Below are positions 52,535-54,285 of a stretch of 54,285 bases of DNA, piece after piece. Under the pieces are notes generated by a model that saw nothing but the letters and a program-made list of their open reading frames with translations, did not search any database and was not told the origin of the DNA. How positions within the stretch are numbered: the first letter of the stretch is position 1; each line of letters opens with the position of its first letter. The position numbers were made by a program, and so were the translations under genes. The stretch is from Acidimicrobiaceae bacterium (GTDB taxonomy: Bacteria; Actinomycetota; Acidimicrobiia; Acidimicrobiales; RAAP-2): NCBI GenBank assembly GCA_947372925.1, contig CANBVQ010000001.1, forward strand, positions 1 to 54,285, in the 5' to 3' direction.

Positions 52535-54285
<1,751 letters not shown>

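Overview
This is a densely packed actinobacterial chromosome segment with no mobile elements or CRISPR arrays that I could see. It carries a complete Pup-proteasome locus (pafA, prcA, prcB, pup, dop, arc), a fused FbiC for coenzyme F420, a tkt-tal-pgi run, an upstream-yvcK/gap/pgk/tpiA/secG block, and AroH-type chorismate mutase next to tyrA and aroA. Base composition looks only moderately GC-rich by eye. Together these suggest a small-genome member of Actinomycetota outside the high-GC Actinomycetia, most plausibly Acidimicrobiia. This placement is inference and would need a marker-gene tree.

Layout. Positions 32-6998 (minus) hold signal peptidase I and the Pup-proteasome system. A ferredoxin (plus, 7105-7341) follows. 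A minus operon at 7338-9254 runs from a thioesterase through three tiny membrane-associated proteins to the tRNA m1A58 methyltransferase TrmI. The plus run 9315-17000 encodes transketolase, transaldolase, glucose-6-phosphate isomerase, FbiC and a LOG-family protein. A minus block at 16997-24751 encodes glutamate synthase (gltB, gltD), an acyl-CoA synthetase and a 63-residue coiled-coil protein. The plus run 24838-26688 holds thiO, thiS, tRNA-Pro(GGG) with a terminator, and a serine acetyltransferase-like protein. A minus operon at 26685-32806 has a PDZ/radical-SAM/DUF512 protein, Der, a 58-residue zinc-ribbon membrane protein, a gamma-carbonic-anhydrase-like protein, a fumarylacetoacetate hydrolase-family protein and an alkyl sulfatase. 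The plus run 32857-35296 has ispH, an HD-domain protein and a family-2 glycosyltransferase. The minus operon 35293-41355 links scpA, scpB, rluB, aroH, tyrA, aroA, cmk and plsC. trpS (plus) is alone. The last minus block, 42392-54285, contains yvcK (cut by the window edge), gap, pgk, tpiA, secG, a solute-binding protein, tRNA-Leu(GAG), nadK, recN, pyrG, a Nudix hydrolase, xerD and an M50 protease.

Two architectural patterns stand out. First, all five convergent gene pairs end in a shared 4-bp tetranucleotide (CTAA, CTAG, CTAA, TTAA, CTAG), so the two stop codons interlock and there is no space for a terminator. Second, most transcription-unit starts at the divergent junctions carry a TAnnnT hexamer exactly 6 nt before the ATG or GTG and lack a Shine-Dalgarno sequence. 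That is the geometry expected for leaderless mRNAs.

All intergenic stretches are shorter than about 110 bp, so there are no long empty regions. No exotic defence or biosynthetic system was found. The leads worth following are the architecture, several uncharacterised small proteins, and family members with altered key residues.
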